A DNA stretch of 64,000 nucleotides. It comes from Asterochloris sp. CNOR1. Its lineage: Eukaryota > Chlorophyta > Trebouxiophyceae > Trebouxiales > Trebouxiaceae. Of the stretch, positions 47,501 through 59,515 are shown one piece after another (positions within the stretch are counted from its first letter, which is position 1; the number at the start of each line of letters is the position of its first letter). Below the pieces are notes generated by a model. That model saw only the letters and a program-made list of their open reading frames with translations, ran no database searches and was not told the DNA's origin. The stretch covers positions 2,108,001 through 2,172,000 of the forward strand of contig OZ017755.1 in NCBI GenBank assembly GCA_963969365.1. Reading direction: 5' to 3'. The translations under genes and the position numbers were made by a program.

Positions 47501-50500
47501 CGTGCAGGATGGCGAAGCGGGACCCCTGCAGGCTTGCAGACATACTCTGAGCAGTATGCATGCTTCGCACAATCTGTGCTTGCTTGTGCTGTGCCTCACT
47601 CTGCATCAACTTGTTGCTAGTGATGCAGAGCAAGTGCTCTGCATCATACGCGGCTCGTCTCTAAATTGCAAGGGTCCAGCTGCCCTTGCAGGGCGCCAAG
47701 TGACATCCCCAGAGGGGGAGAAGGGTACATGAACACCGTGTGAGCACCCTCCAACTGAGCAGAGGACATAAGACATGGACACAGTGAAGACGCAAGTCAA
47801 AGACAATACATGGGAGCCTCACTTGTAAATGACAGTGCAGCATGTCAGAAGGTGCAGCGCATGATGGATGGGCAAAATGTTCGGTGTTACTCACTCTCGG
47901 CTCCCACTGGAAGTCAACAATTTTGTCGGCCTTGCTGGGAAGCTCCAGCACCTCCATGGGGATGCCCACCCCGCCCACGCTGTCCTTCAAGGAGAAGAGC
48001 TGCAACACAGGTGACACCAACATTCACATGCTGTGCTAGCAGTGCACCAGCGATGAGCTGCCTCAGCTGTCCCCAGGCAGTCTTGAGGGCAAAGAACTGC
48101 CCTGTAGGCCACCCATGATCAGATACTGTGCTGAGCAGTGCATTAGCATCACTGCTCCTGCCGGAAATACCTGCACCACAGGTGAGGCTATGGTTGCTGC
48201 ATCTGCCAAGCAGTGCATCAGCAGCGAGCTGCCTGCAGTGTTGCACCGCCTTCAGGGCAATGAGCTGCAGCACAGGCAGATAACGGAAAGTCATGCCAAG
48301 CAGCATATAGTTGGAAGACATGCCAAGCAGTTCGAACTTGCCTGTCCTGTTCTGAGGCAGTCCTTCAGAGTGAACAGCTGCCCAACAGGCACGGTCTTTG
48401 TATAAGATGCCCTTGGTGATCTTTGATGAGATGGCTTGCTGTGCACATGATGAGATGTTGTGCTGGCTGTGACGTCTTGCATCAGCAACGAGGAGTTGCT
48501 GTGCTCTCACTGGCAGGCAGGCAGCCAAGCATGCCGCTTCTAACCTCTGCTAGACAGACCAAGAGCTTGAGAGGTAAAGTCAAGTGAAATGACTTCACCA
48601 ACTAAAGCCTCTGCCGATGGAATGCGTAGCACTGTGGCCTTTGCTTGGGTGGCTGTGCTGCACACCTCCAGTCTGGCCATGGTGCTTGCACATGCAGGAA
48701 GTCCAGCTTCCTGTTCTCAGGTTCAGGTGCCTCTGAGCCGCTTTTAGTTTTAAAGGCATCAGCACCAGCTGGCAGCATGAACATGTGCATGGTCACATGT
48801 TTAGATTACCTCAAAGGATGTGTAGGTTGATTTGCGCGTCTTGGTGTAGCGGTCCACTTGGACTGCCAGGTAGTCGCCCTGAGGGTGCCAGAACATTTGG
48901 ACAGCTGCAGGAACAGGCAGCCCAAAGGTCAGTGCTGGCCAGCGCTGCATGGGTGGTTGCCCTGAGCGTGCCACACTGTCTGGACCCCAGCAGGCCGAAG
49001 ACAGGCCAGATACAGCATCAGACCTGGCGGGCACAGGAGTACATGTGGCTCTCCTCCAGGCTCTGCAGGAGGGCTGTGCGGCAATAAGAATCCAGCAGGT
49101 CACAGCAGGATCTTGGCAGGTCAGAGCGCTTATATGCGCAACCCGCATAACACCACTGAGTGCAAAGCATGCAGAACACGGCAGAGGGGCAGCATGCAGG
49201 CTGCCTTGCACTCAGTGTGTTGCAGATGCTGAGGTCTGCGTTTGCAGCTATGTGCCCATCGACCATTGGAAAGCCAATGGACAACTCTCTCCTTTAGCAG
49301 CCCTGAAAGGCTCAGGCTGACGGTTGAACAGGTTCCTGCGGTGCGGCTTTGCTTGTCTGGGCGCTTGACAAGGCTGAGCTGGGCAGGCATAGTGCATCAC
49401 CAAAAGCTTGCAGCTAAGGGATTTTTGAAAGGCAAAAGAGCCTGCAAACCAGGCTCACTGCTGACCCTGAACAAGCTCTTCTTGCGCAGCTGTGGCCTGC
49501 AACCTCGCAACAAACCCACTAGCCAGCCCAAGTGGCACTGGCTATATCTCTCGCGCAGTGGCGGCAGCACTGAGAGACTCACCGCTGACGCTGAACAGGT
49601 TCTTCTGGCGCAGCTCCTGCCTCTCGGGGAGCTTGATCAGGCTGAGCCGGGCAGGCAGGTTGCCGCCAGCCTGCTCAGACTGGTAGGCACACATGATAGA
49701 GTCTGTGGGCGACCAGGCAAAGTCCTGCAAAAACAAATCGACTTTGAGCATGGAGGTTGGTAGGGCTGGATGCTAACCCTTTCCCGCCCAAACGGCAGCT
49801 GGCCTGGGCACCAGTAATGGATGCAGTGAAGCTGCTGTGCTGAGGAGCCTCTGACAAAGACGGATCTCAATATCTCAAGAGGGCAGGGCATGGGTCAAGT
49901 CCTGATCCAAGCACAACTGTGCTCATGTACATGAAGGGTGCGGCCAGACCCCACTGCCTCAAACAGCGACTCTGCTGCACCTGACCTGCTCCTGGAGAGC
50001 AAAGCACAGGGTGCTGCATTCCTACCTGCACTGCATCCAGCTTGAGCGACTTTTTGTCCAGCAGGCCCATGTCAGGGGCCTCATAGATGCTGATTGCGTT
50101 CTTGTTCATGCGGGCAAAGTACCTGCAGCAGCCGCCAAAGCGTACATTGCTGGGTCACTGTGCCGATGTGCCAAGGGTGCGCAGCAACCTGGTCGTTGAG
50201 GCCGGAGCTTGCACAGATGCTGTGCACAGAAGATGAGATACTGCTCTGCAAGCCCGCCCATGCGGCTTGTATATCGATGTGCACATTGGCAGGGGCAGCT
50301 CCACAGCCTTGCTCAGGCAAAAATGGCAGATGGATGCCCCCCTGCCAGTTGCAGGGGCTGATGAAGTGGCAGGGTGCCAAGCTGAGCATGGTGAGGTGCG
50401 CTGCCAGGGAGCTCCCAGCAGCGGCAGACAGCAGCTGCGCTTACTTGTCCTCCTTGCCGCCGGCCCACTTGAAGACGGGCCACCGCAGCACACCAGCGGG

Positions 50501-53500
50501 GCCTGCTGCTGTGCCCACAGCAAACTCGTCCACGCTGCCAGTGAAGTTACGGAGCTTGCGGCCTGCAGCTCAGGGTGTCAATCTTGACTTCACCAAAGGA
50601 GCTCAATAGGCCACTGTCAGATGCAGGGACATGTATGGCAGGCAGCCCTGCAGCAAAGGCAGCAGTGGGCATCTCCCATGGCCTCACGACATGCTCATCA
50701 GATGAATTCGCGACTGCAGCCTGCTGGGAGGCTCGTGCATGGCAGGCAGCCCAGGAGCAGGCTGGTGCAGCTCTATGCTTGCGGTGTGGCGGTGGACTAC
50801 CCACAAGCTGGCATGCAGGCAATGCGGCACGAAGACAGCAATGCACAGGCTGCCACCGAGGGCGCACCATGTGCGTTTCACAATCGCAAGAACATTGCAC
50901 TTTGCATCAGCAGTGCACATGCAGGCAAGGCACCACCATCTCTGGATGCGCACCTGTCTTCAGGTCAAACACGTTGAAGATGACAGTGGCCTTCTCGCGG
51001 GGGTTGCTGGGGTCCTGGCTGCTGTAGCTGATTAGGTAGCGCTCATTGGGGCTGAAGTCCACCAGGCGCACCTGCAGCACAGAAGAGGACACTGCCTGGC
51101 ACTTTGCAGGTGAGGTTGGGGATTGTCTTTTGCCTTTTTGTGATTACTCAAGGGACTCAGGAGCTTCACCAAACAGCTGCAAGGCAGGGCAGGGCAGGGC
51201 AGCAGCTGTCATCACAGCTATGGCTGGAGATCGTGGCCAGGGCCCCAGGCACAAGGCGTCTACCGGGTGGACCTGCACGGCAGGATAAGGCAGGGTTGTG
51301 ATATGTGCTGTGCAGTGCAGGACATCTACGCAAAGCATTTGGGCCACCAGCAGGGCAGGCCAGTGCCCATCACTGTGCAGGTAAGCTTGGGCGTGCTTTA
51401 TGCTGGGTGCTCAGGGAGCTCACTTGATGGTCCTGCATGGCACAGCAGCAAGGTCAGGGGGAGGCCTGTCATTGCTAGCTAGCATCTAGGGGAAACGCGC
51501 CTGCCAGCATCATGCGTTCAGCCTGGAGAGGTCACACCAGCATGCAGCAAAAGATATGAAATGCAGGTACCTGACTGCCAACAGCCGGCAATACATTGCA
51601 CGCTGCAATGCACAGAGCTTGCAGCAAGATACCCCTCAATTGAGACACAGCCTATATTATTATACTGTTGCCGCCAGACTTTCTGGCATCAGAGGGGCTG
51701 CATTGTTGCCTCAGAAGCCGGACATGCTCTCTTCCTACATTTTAGTGGCACAATGCTTTAGCCAAGCAGCTGCTGCACTGGGTGGCCCTCAAGCTTGAGC
51801 AGGGGCCCCACCTCCGTATGCGTGAAGCGCTGCAGGCGGGCAAAGCTGGGCCCGCCCCAGACTGCCACTCCCCGCGTGTGCACTGTGCCCAGGTAGCTGC
51901 CCTTGGGGGACCACTGGACAAAGCTCTCCGTCCAGAAGCTGCGCTTGTACACCTGCAGCGACACCACTGGCATCACTATCAGCACAGGATGCAAAGATCT
52001 TGCTGGTGATAAGGCTGAGCAGAACTCGCTGAGACACCAGAGTGTCGGTATTGGTGGCAGATGGCTGACTGACCTCCTCAGCCAGAGCCTTCTGGTGGTC
52101 ATTCCAGTAAATCTCTGTCTCGTCACCATATCTGATGGCGAACTGGTCCCGCCCTCGCCGGTCCATTAGCCATTCCTGCACAAGGGCCATTGGGAGTCGC
52201 TCTGAGCAGATGCCATTGTCATATCGTTGGACGGGTGCCATGGGGTGACGCTCTCAGCAGAGTGCCCTGACAATGCTGACACCCAAGCTCCTAAGTTGGG
52301 CAGGGGGGCAGAAAGCAGCCAGACCCTGAGAATACACTTCCACTCCTGCACAGAAACCACAGGGAGAGGTTCAGCCGTACCATCTCAGCGCATGAACTTA
52401 TCATGTACCTGAGGGTACAGGGAACGCAGGGGAAGTGGCCGGACTGTGATCTTGACCATGATCCCACCCATCAGGATTTAGACCGCGCAGTTGCAGGAGG
52501 TCTGTGCCATCACAAGCACAAGACTTGGACATCAACAAGCTGGGCGGCAACTCAGGAGCTGTTCAGTCAGGGCTGTCAGCCTCAACATCAGCACAAGTCG
52601 GCAGCCAGCCAAGCAGAGCCGTTCGGGATGGGCAAAACGAGCCTAGCACAGGCGCTGGCCCCACCACCAGTGCTGACCATGGCTACTGCGACCCTAGCGG
52701 GTCATTCAAGGCTGCCTTTGCTGCAGACAACCTGCAAGTCCTACATGAGTGTGTGCAGCCTGCTGTCTCAGCTGACCTGCAGGTTCTCCATGGGCCTGTA
52801 GGGTTTTTCCTCCGGCTCTTCATACTGGTCGGGCACCTTCGCAAACTGCTCAAACTCGTCGAACATGTTGACCACAAAGGTGTGCGACTTGTCCAGCTTG
52901 TAGCCTTGCAGCATGTCCCTGGCGGCATGAGCCTCCTGCATTGATGTGATGCAACCAACTTTTTAGACTCGATTTGCTGGTGGCGTGGGCCTTCTGCAGG
53001 GATGCAAGCAGGCATCCATGCGGGGTATGCGGGCTGCGCTGATGCAGAGCAGACTCCCCAAGTGGCTGCAGCCTTGTAGCATGTCTGTGTTATCATGGGT
53101 CTCCCACAGTCCCAACACAGTGCTGCCTAGATGGGATGCCCTTGGCAACAGCTGGCTGGTGGGGTCGTGGGATAGCCCAGCCACGCTGCTGGCTGATGGC
53201 AACAGCAAAGGTAACGGGTTCACAAGCAGCAAAGGTTATGGGTGCAGCCTGCCAGCCAGAGGGCAGCCAGGCAGAGGCCCACCTCTGGCTGTAGGTACTC
53301 CACAAAGGCAAAGCCTTTGGTCAGCTTGGTTGCTTCGTCTGCCGGCATCCAGAGTCCACCTGCAGGAACCCAGCAGCGTTGCAAGAGGTCCCAAGGCACA
53401 GCTGCTGCGTTTTGAACCGGTAGGCGACTCATATGGCTATGGCACAGCTTGTTCTCACTGAGAAGGCCACCTGAGCGACAAGCTGTTTAGAAAAGCAATG

Positions 53501-55036
53501 CGGCACAGGCACAGGTTGCCATCATGTGCCTACATCGTAGGGCAACCAGCGCAACAAGCTGCGCAGGCAAGCAGCACAGCACAGCCACTGCTTGCCCTCA
53601 CAAGCCTCTATTACGGGGCGGCCACTGCAGTGGGCTGGGAGGGACTGTGTGCGCCTGACGCTGACCTTCACGAATGGTGCCAATCTGACCAAAGAGCTTC
53701 TTCAGCACTGTTGTGAGCTTGTCGACCTTCTCAGGGGGCACTGTGGGCAGGTTGTCCACCACTGCAGCCAGGGAAGCAAGGCAGTGTCAACCCCTGCCTG
53801 GGCAAGGAGGGCATTGCATCCCACCCAGCATGGACCTGTTGGGAGGAGCTGCGGCAGCTGAGCCCAGCCTTGCAGCCGCATCTACCACTGCAGCCAGAGC
53901 ACTCCAGAGGGTCAGTGGTCAGCCCTGCGTGGTGAGGGAAGGACCAGACAACATGAAGCCCTACCCAGCATAGACCTGATGAGATTGCGGCACCTGAGCC
54001 CCGCCAGTAGCCTCTACCCTTTCAGCCAAGGGAGCTCAAAGTGTCTGGAGGACAAGACAGATGGGACACAGTCTGAGATTCACAGAATCCGATGTGGCAG
54101 TTTGGGATGGCAACTGAGCTGCCGCTTGGTGGGCTTTGCCTTTGACAGGTGCTTGGCTTGCAAACTGCCAGCCACCAGCCTGTTCCTGGTCTGTAACAGG
54201 CCCTCCTTGGCACAGGTGTGTAAGCGACCTGCTGCTCAGCTTGCACACCTGCTGCTCAGCCAAGCCAGCAGCTTGCAGCCGCCACCTCTCATGCAGATGC
54301 AGTGCAGCCACCGGAGCAGCCTGTCAGCCCTGGCATGGCAGCTCAGCAGCCACTCAATGGGGAAAGCTGAGCGACCTGCTACATCAGAGGCAGGAGTGAG
54401 CATCCCTCAGGCCGGACGCAGACCCTTTCAGGCATAATTGGCCCATGCTGACTTGCACCCTGTTGTCAGGCCCCTGTGTTCCCAACCCCATGATGCAATC
54501 AAGACCAACCACCGACTGCACATATCCTGTGCTCCAGCTAGCAGACCCTGCTGCTCATCCACGCCTGCAGCTGCCAGTCACTGTCTGCTGCCCTGCCTCG
54601 TGCCCGGTCACCTGCAGAGCCATTGCCGGCCAGCAGTCCACAACTCTTTCACCTATGACGCAGCCAAAGCCCGTCTCTGTCTGCACGTCCTGCTCCACCT
54701 CCTCATCGTCCTCGCTGGGGATCCCCATGTCATCGTCCGCAGGCAGCATGGCATCCTCGATGTTGAAGGTGTCATAGGGAAAGCCTGCGCAGGGGAGAGA
54801 GGCTTGCATGCGGGGTAAGAGGTACCAGTTCCCATGTGCTTCCACCGAAAGACCACACAGGCAGTGCGCCGCATGCTGGCAGCCCCTGTGCAGCGCACGG
54901 CACAACCTTGGCAGATGTCAGACATCAACACCAAGCAAAACTGCACTGGGAGCTGCCGTGCGATCATGCCTGCTGGCTGCCCCTTGGCGAACAGCTTCTG
55001 CTCCTCCGGGCTGAGGGAGCTCGTGGCGGCAGGCAT
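44505..55036 (-). CDS. eIF3b: Eukaryotic translation initiation factor 3 subunit b, complete, 17 exons
   Basis: Exons: 55036-54970 (tentative end), 54784-54653, 53761-53666, 53359-53283, 52935-52777, 52175-52074, 51952-51812, 51071-50954, 50562-50445, 50122-50026, 49724-49583, 48904-48810, 47999-47895, 47525-47343, 46451-46264, 45770-45626, 44723-44505; about 727 residues, close to plant eIF3b. This scaffold of eIF3 binds the 40S subunit. The N-terminal acidic segment is followed by the RRM (IVVDNLPTVPPEKVDKL, then GFAFVEYLQPEEA), the linker KPYRPMENLQEWL, a nine-bladed WD40-like propeller (FVQWSPKGSYLGTVH, VRLVDFSPNERYLISY, FAWSPTDSIM, FWHPQGDYLAVQVDR, CMFWSPQGKYMVLAGL, DVEWDPTGRFVATSV) and the C-terminal helix RKRLQTKWDEWCESRKEY. 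Exon 1 may end at 54970 with a GC donor, or further on at a GT. Introns carry many echoes of exon edges. Confidence 0.95.
46669..46790 (-). repeat. Serial echoes of eIF3b exon 15 acceptor edge
   Basis: On the plus strand the edge 'ctgcccattcatgccctgcag' style block at 46434-46456 recurs at 46677-46698 ('ctgcccactcatgccctgc') and about 46760-46780 ('ctgcccaaacatgccctgct'). Transcript order places them upstream of the real exon. Confidence 0.75.
46990..47310 (-). repeat. Serial echoes of eIF3b exon 14 donor edge
   Basis: The exon end at 47343-47420 (plus-strand 'cagcgagcaccatgt' and 'gaccagaacatgcag') is copied at 47159-47232 ('ggcgagcaccatgt', 'aaccagaacatgcag'), partly at 47263-47300 and more diverged at 47008-47085. 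Confidence 0.75.
48075..48395 (-). repeat. Serial echoes of eIF3b exon 13 acceptor edge
   Basis: The plus-strand block 'tccttcaaggagaagagctg' at 47982-48002 recurs as 'cttgagggcaaagaactgcc' (about 48082), 'cttcagggcaatgagctgca' (about 48250) and 'cttcagagtgaacagctgcc' (about 48362). Confidence 0.65.
49316..49510 (-). repeat. Two echoes of eIF3b exon 11 donor edge
   Basis: The exon end (plus-strand 49583-49655: 'ctgaacaggttcttctg' then 'caggctgagccgggcaggca') recurs at 49316-49392 ('ttgaacaggttcctg', 'aaggctgagctgggcaggca') and about 49452-49500 ('ctgaacaagctcttcttg'). Confidence 0.8.
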
Positions 55037-56260
55037 GGTGCTCTGCAGAGCAACACACTAGCCTGCTGCGATCTGTGGATCAAACGGACTCCTCTATATA
55101 AAAAGGCTGTCTGGAGGCAGGGCTTCTAAACTCAACGTTGACCTATAGCAGGCCAATGTTACACCACTGCAAACACAGCGTGAAGCTTAGAGGCCTGCTC
55201 CGCAGCAGAGCCTTGTCATGGTGTTCATACCCACAGGAAGACTTTTCGACATTCATGTCAATGAGCTTAGCTCTGTGTGCCTACTAAGAGCTTTTCAATC
55301 CCACTCAGTAGGAAAGCAGGCTAGGATGAAGTCTGAGGCCGGCAGCGGCAAGAGGCAAAAGCGCAACTTTGATTGTTGTCAATCACATCACCATTGACGA
55401 AGACCAGCTGCCTCAGGTCTCGCGGCAGAGCGCTGCGGCCCTGAAGAATGTCTCTGGACATAACAAACAGAAGAACTTAGGCACCTGTCACCACAAGCCG
55501 CACAACGAGCATGTCCAATTCCATGCATGCTTGCCAGCAGCTGCGGCCCTGGCAGACTGTGTCCATTGTGTCTTTGTGTCTCAATGAGATGTGGAGATAA
55601 CTTGTGGGAGGTGCACCTCACCCCAATCTGGGAAGGGGAGGATTGGCCCCAAAGCCATCTGGCTTCCCCCATTCCACCAGGGCAACACTGCTGCAGCTTG
55701 GGGTGTCAGCCTAGTAGAATGTAAGTGTTCGCTGAGTGCCACTCAGTCCAGTCTCCGAGATGCTTGCAAGCACATTTCCCCTGCTATGTCATGTAGACCA
55801 AGCCTGGTGTCAAGCCAAGTCTGAGAGAACAGGCCTCAAGGGGCTTGCCCCGGCGGGAGGCATGTGTGTCTATGGAGTGATCTCTTCACATTCTGAGTGA
55901 TGCGCAATGGAACATTATTTTCAGCAGAGAAGAGTGACCTGTGCATGTGAAGGGCAGTAGGAATCGTCAATGCGAGTCTCAGCAAACAATCAAAGGCATG
56001 CTCATCCACTCTGCTTACGCTTGCTAAGCAGCTTGGCATCCCTGCTGTACCTGCTGCATAGCTGCTGCAGTTAGCTCATTGTCCTGGTGGCAGGGACGCG
56101 ATCACAAAGGAAGCTGCTGACCCTCTCCTTGGGGCATGTCATGACCATGAAGTGTAGCTGGCGCTACAGGCAACTTTTACCTGCAGGCAGGAGCCCGCTC
56201 CGCAGGTGCATTTTGCAGCAGGCAGCTGATGACTGTCACTATTCTGAGGTTCCTTGGCAT
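55037..56260. other. Intergenic region upstream of eIF3b
   Basis: About 1.2 kb with no frame longer than expected by chance and no splice-consistent exon pair that I can support. It should contain the eIF3b promoter and the 3' end of the next minus-strand gene. Confidence 0.4.
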
Positions 56261-56262
56261 GG

Positions 56263-57776
56263 CTAGCACGTCTGCTTGCGCCGCTGCCTGCTCTTGGCAC
56301 TAACCCCTTGCTTGGAGCTTTGCTTGTTATAGGCCCAGCCAAGGTGCTGCTCGCGTGATGCCCTGTTGGTTGGGGAATGCTGTTTAGCATGATGCGGGGA
56401 GGATGGCGCCATCTTGGGCAGTGAGCTGCAGCTTCTCCACACTTCAAGGCCAGAGATGGTCCGTCTCATGATGGCCTGGCTCTCTAGTTGAGTTCTGCAC
56501 TGACAACTTGGCTCACGCTCCCTTGCAGCTTGGCCTGCAGCTTCCCCTTCAGGTGCCCTTGCTTGACACAGAGGTGATAGCTGCGCAGCAACAGCGTAAC
56601 ACAGAGGTGGTCACTGAGCATGGCCTGCTCTGGGCAATGTTGAGGGCAGAGATGGCCAATCCATGATGGCCGGACTTCCCAGCAAGTGTGCCAGCTCACT
56701 GTTTGGCCTGTGCCTGGCTTCAGGTGCCTGTGCTGTGCACAGAAGCGGCTGCTCAGCATCAGCGCAGCGCTGAGGGGACCAGCCCCGGCTTCAGCGATCA
56801 AGTGCACCAGAGCACGGCAGAGCAAAGCTCTCCTGCAGCGCCCCAGCCCTAATGGCATAGTGCGACTGCCCACCACTGTCACCAGCGTGTCCAGGGAGGC
56901 ACTCCAGGAGCTGAGCAGGTGGCTGTGGGAAGCTGCAAAGCTCTGCTCCTAGCACAGCAAGCAAAGGCCCGATACCAGTGCCAATGTGTCAGGTGAGGCA
57001 CTCTGGGATACTGCACTGTACAGGTATACATCCTGCAGAAAGCCATGTTCAGCTGCATGCCATTGCCCATGGAGCTGCACGCGGCGGTCCACAATTGTGG
57101 CCAGTGCCTCCTCCTGGACTTCAGCCTTAAAGCAACACTGCCTGCAAGCAACTGTACGGACAAGTCCAAAGCGCACAGGTTTCCGCAATCGGTGCCTCCC
57201 CTCAGTCAATGTGGACCACCTGCACAGCGTTGTGGGAGGGGTGCATCCAGGTTCCCACAAACTGCTGCTGGCAGCTGTAACCAAGCATTGAAGCAAAATC
57301 TTGCTCTCAGTGCCTGCGAACAAGTTGGTGGCCAAAAACGGCCCATGCTGTCTTCTGCAGGGAAGGAGCTACTGCTGGGCAGGGACTGCCAGTCGGAAGC
57401 GGGGCGGGCTGGCAATGCCGAGCAGCGGGGTGTAACTGAGGCTCAAGGGCAGCAGGGCTGGACTGGCCTGGCATTAGAGTTGTCGGGCTGCTCCCTGCAG
57501 AGGGGCAGGCCCCGTGCGCATGGGGTAGCGCAGATTGGCTTGAGGCTGCATCAGCTGCTCTAGCTGCAGCTGAAGTTACCAGTGGCGGTGAAGCAAAGAA
57601 CGCAACTCACAGACACCAAACTTCCAGGAGGGGATGCCCAGCTGTGGTCTTTGTTTTAGCCATGAGCTCAGCCAACTGCCATGCAGTTGTGCAATGTAGT
57701 CCTCAGCCAGCCCCAGGCTGATGACATGGTTGATGCAGCTGTTGTACTCAGCGGAAAGCACCTGGTAGTGTTGCAT
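56263..57776 (-). CDS. Unrecognised protein gene, structure incomplete
   Basis: I do not recognise this gene. A good first exon runs from the ATG at 57776 to a GTGAGT donor near 57609 and reads MQHYQVLSAEYNSCINHVIS, then LGLAEDYIAQLHGSWLSSWL and KQRPQLGIPSWKFGV. It could join in phase to an acceptor at about 57559, opening an Ala/Ser/Pro-rich frame down to 57303. Further exon-like pieces read AEVQEEALATIVDRRVQLHG with QWHAAEHGFLQD (about 57130-57010) and SLDTLVTVVGSRTMPLGLGR then CRRALLCRALVHLIAEAGAG (about 56905-56800). A short basic frame ending at 56263 (GVSAKSRQRRKQTC) could be the C-terminus. The exon order beyond the first is not settled. The gene is head-to-head with the MOSC-domain gene. 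Confidence 0.35.
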
Positions 57777-58013
57777 GAAGGTCGATCTGGTTTGGCGCGC
57801 TTCAAGGTTGAGACTTAGGGCTCAGGTTACAGGGTGGTACATGGGCTGTCTGATATAATGACCTATCCACACTGCTTGCCAAGTCCATGCAGATTCCAGT
57901 CTTCAGGTCAGCTGATTTCCAGCTGAAGGCTGATCACCACGACTTGTCAACTTGGCATCCCTTCGCGTATTGACCCCAAGTGGATCAGCTGATTATCAAC
58001 AGTGGCTGCATTG
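57777..58013. promoter_or_regulatory. Compact bidirectional promoter region
   Basis: Only 237 bp separate the inferred start codons of the unrecognised minus-strand gene and the plus-strand MOSC gene, so the two probably share a promoter. No clear TATA element is seen. Confidence 0.4.
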
Positions 58014-59307
58014 ATGGTGGTTGAGAGGTGACTGCCATGCCTGGTCACGCCCACCCGCATGCGTGCACAGCCCAGCTGCTGAGCCACCTTCTGCTCCATG
58101 CAGCTTGACTGGCTCTGTTGTGGCCGTGTCTTGCAGCGCAAGCCACAACTTCAGCAAGGAGGTGTGCAGCAGCATCAATCTGCTGAAAGGTGTTGGTGTG
58201 GAGGGAGACTCCCACAGGCAAGCTCCAGAGTTCAGCTGGGATATCACCATATCCTGCTGGTTTTGCAGATCCGAGCAGGTCATGAAAGCATGTATGTCAG
58301 GCCGCTCTGTCAGACAAGGGTCTCTACTATGCATATTGAAGTGTGTGGCCATGCCAGCGCTTGCACTTTGCTGGATGTAGACTGGTCGTTGATGACGAGA
58401 GGCAGTTGTGCTCTGTACTCCCTGTGCACTCCCTCTGCATGCAGCAGGCTTGCCCTCAGGGACTGGCTTTAGCTGCTTGAACTCTGCTGCATGTATCATG
58501 GTATTTTCCCCAATGTAGAGCAGTTGCAATCTGCACTTGTTGTGCTCACCCTCTGCATGACGCCATCTTTCCCACAGGGAGCTGCTTGAGGAACTTTGCC
58601 CACACAAACCTTGGCAGAATGGAGCAGTTGTGCTCCTTGCATCCTGTACTCCCTTCGTATGCAGCAGGCCTGCCCACAGGAACGGCCCTGGCTGCCCAAC
58701 TGCCAACATGTGAACTACTGCTGCAGTGGCGCCACTGTCCAACACCTTTACGATGTGAAGCGTAAGCCAGGCACTGCGAATCTGCGCCAGGTCAGTGCTT
58801 GGAATCACCAGACAGATGCACATCACATCCCCCCAATGCCATTCACCAAGTCCTAGAGCGTCTGGCTCTGCCTTTGCGAGTTGAACAAATACTGCAAACA
58901 CTTCCAGCAAGCCAGCTTTTGATCAGGCCTCTCATGCGCAGGTCCACCTGATGCACGCAGAGCTCTTTGACGAGATGGCATCCGCAGGCTTCAAGCTGGG
59001 GCCTGGTCAGATAGGCGAAAATGTGACGACGCGAGGCATCGATCTGCTGGGCCTGCCAGAGGGTGCCAAGCTGCACCTGGGCAGCTCTGCTGTGGTGGAG
59101 ATCACTGGCCTGCGGTCACCCTGCGTCCAGATAGACAAGTTTCAAAAGGGTCTCATGGGTGCTGTCATGGCCAAGGGAGAGGATGGCAAGCAAGTGCTCA
59201 AGTCGGGCATCATGGCAGTTGTACTGGAGGGCGGCAGTGTGAACACTGGCGATCAGGTGCGGGTGGAGTTGCCAGCAGGCCCTTTTAAGAAGCTGAAGCC
59301 CCTCTAG
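58014..59307 (+). CDS. MOSC-domain protein, complete, 4 exons
   Basis: Exons: 58014-58027, 58104-58217, 58727-58790, 58942-59307; 185 residues. MOSC domains are beta-barrels found at the C-terminus of molybdenum-cofactor sulfurases, in the mitochondrial amidoxime reducing component and as free-standing proteins; they are thought to carry sulfur or bind the molybdenum cofactor. Family marks seen in order are GSVVAVSCSASHNFSKE, INLLKGVGVEGDSH (conserved GVEGD-H), TVQHLYDV, GQIGENVTTRGIDLL, LHLGSSAVVEITGLRSPC with the conserved Cys, and GIMAVVLEGGSVNTGDQV. There is no extra domain, and the length is normal for stand-alone MOSC proteins. The first exon is only 14 nt and was chosen because MVVES joins in phase. 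The intron after 58217 begins with GC (AG|GCAAGC) and its join restores the family motif exactly. Confidence 0.92.
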
Positions 59308-59515
59308 GCAATTTTGCTACAGACATGTTTATGCTATTTGACCACCCTGTTGTGCCAATATACTACATGATATCTCTAAATGCTGGCACAGACAATACAT
59401 GGACAACCGTGGTTCTTTTGCATGACAACATCGAACTATGCATTTGGGTGCTGCTTCATGCAATCATTAATTGCTTCAAATATGCCACACTTTGTACTGA
59501 AATAGAGACTATTGA
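59308..59515. other. Convergent intergenic region
   Basis: AT-rich stretch of 208 bp between the ends of the MOSC gene and the gamma-tubulin complex gene; both 3' untranslated regions fall here. Confidence 0.6.
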
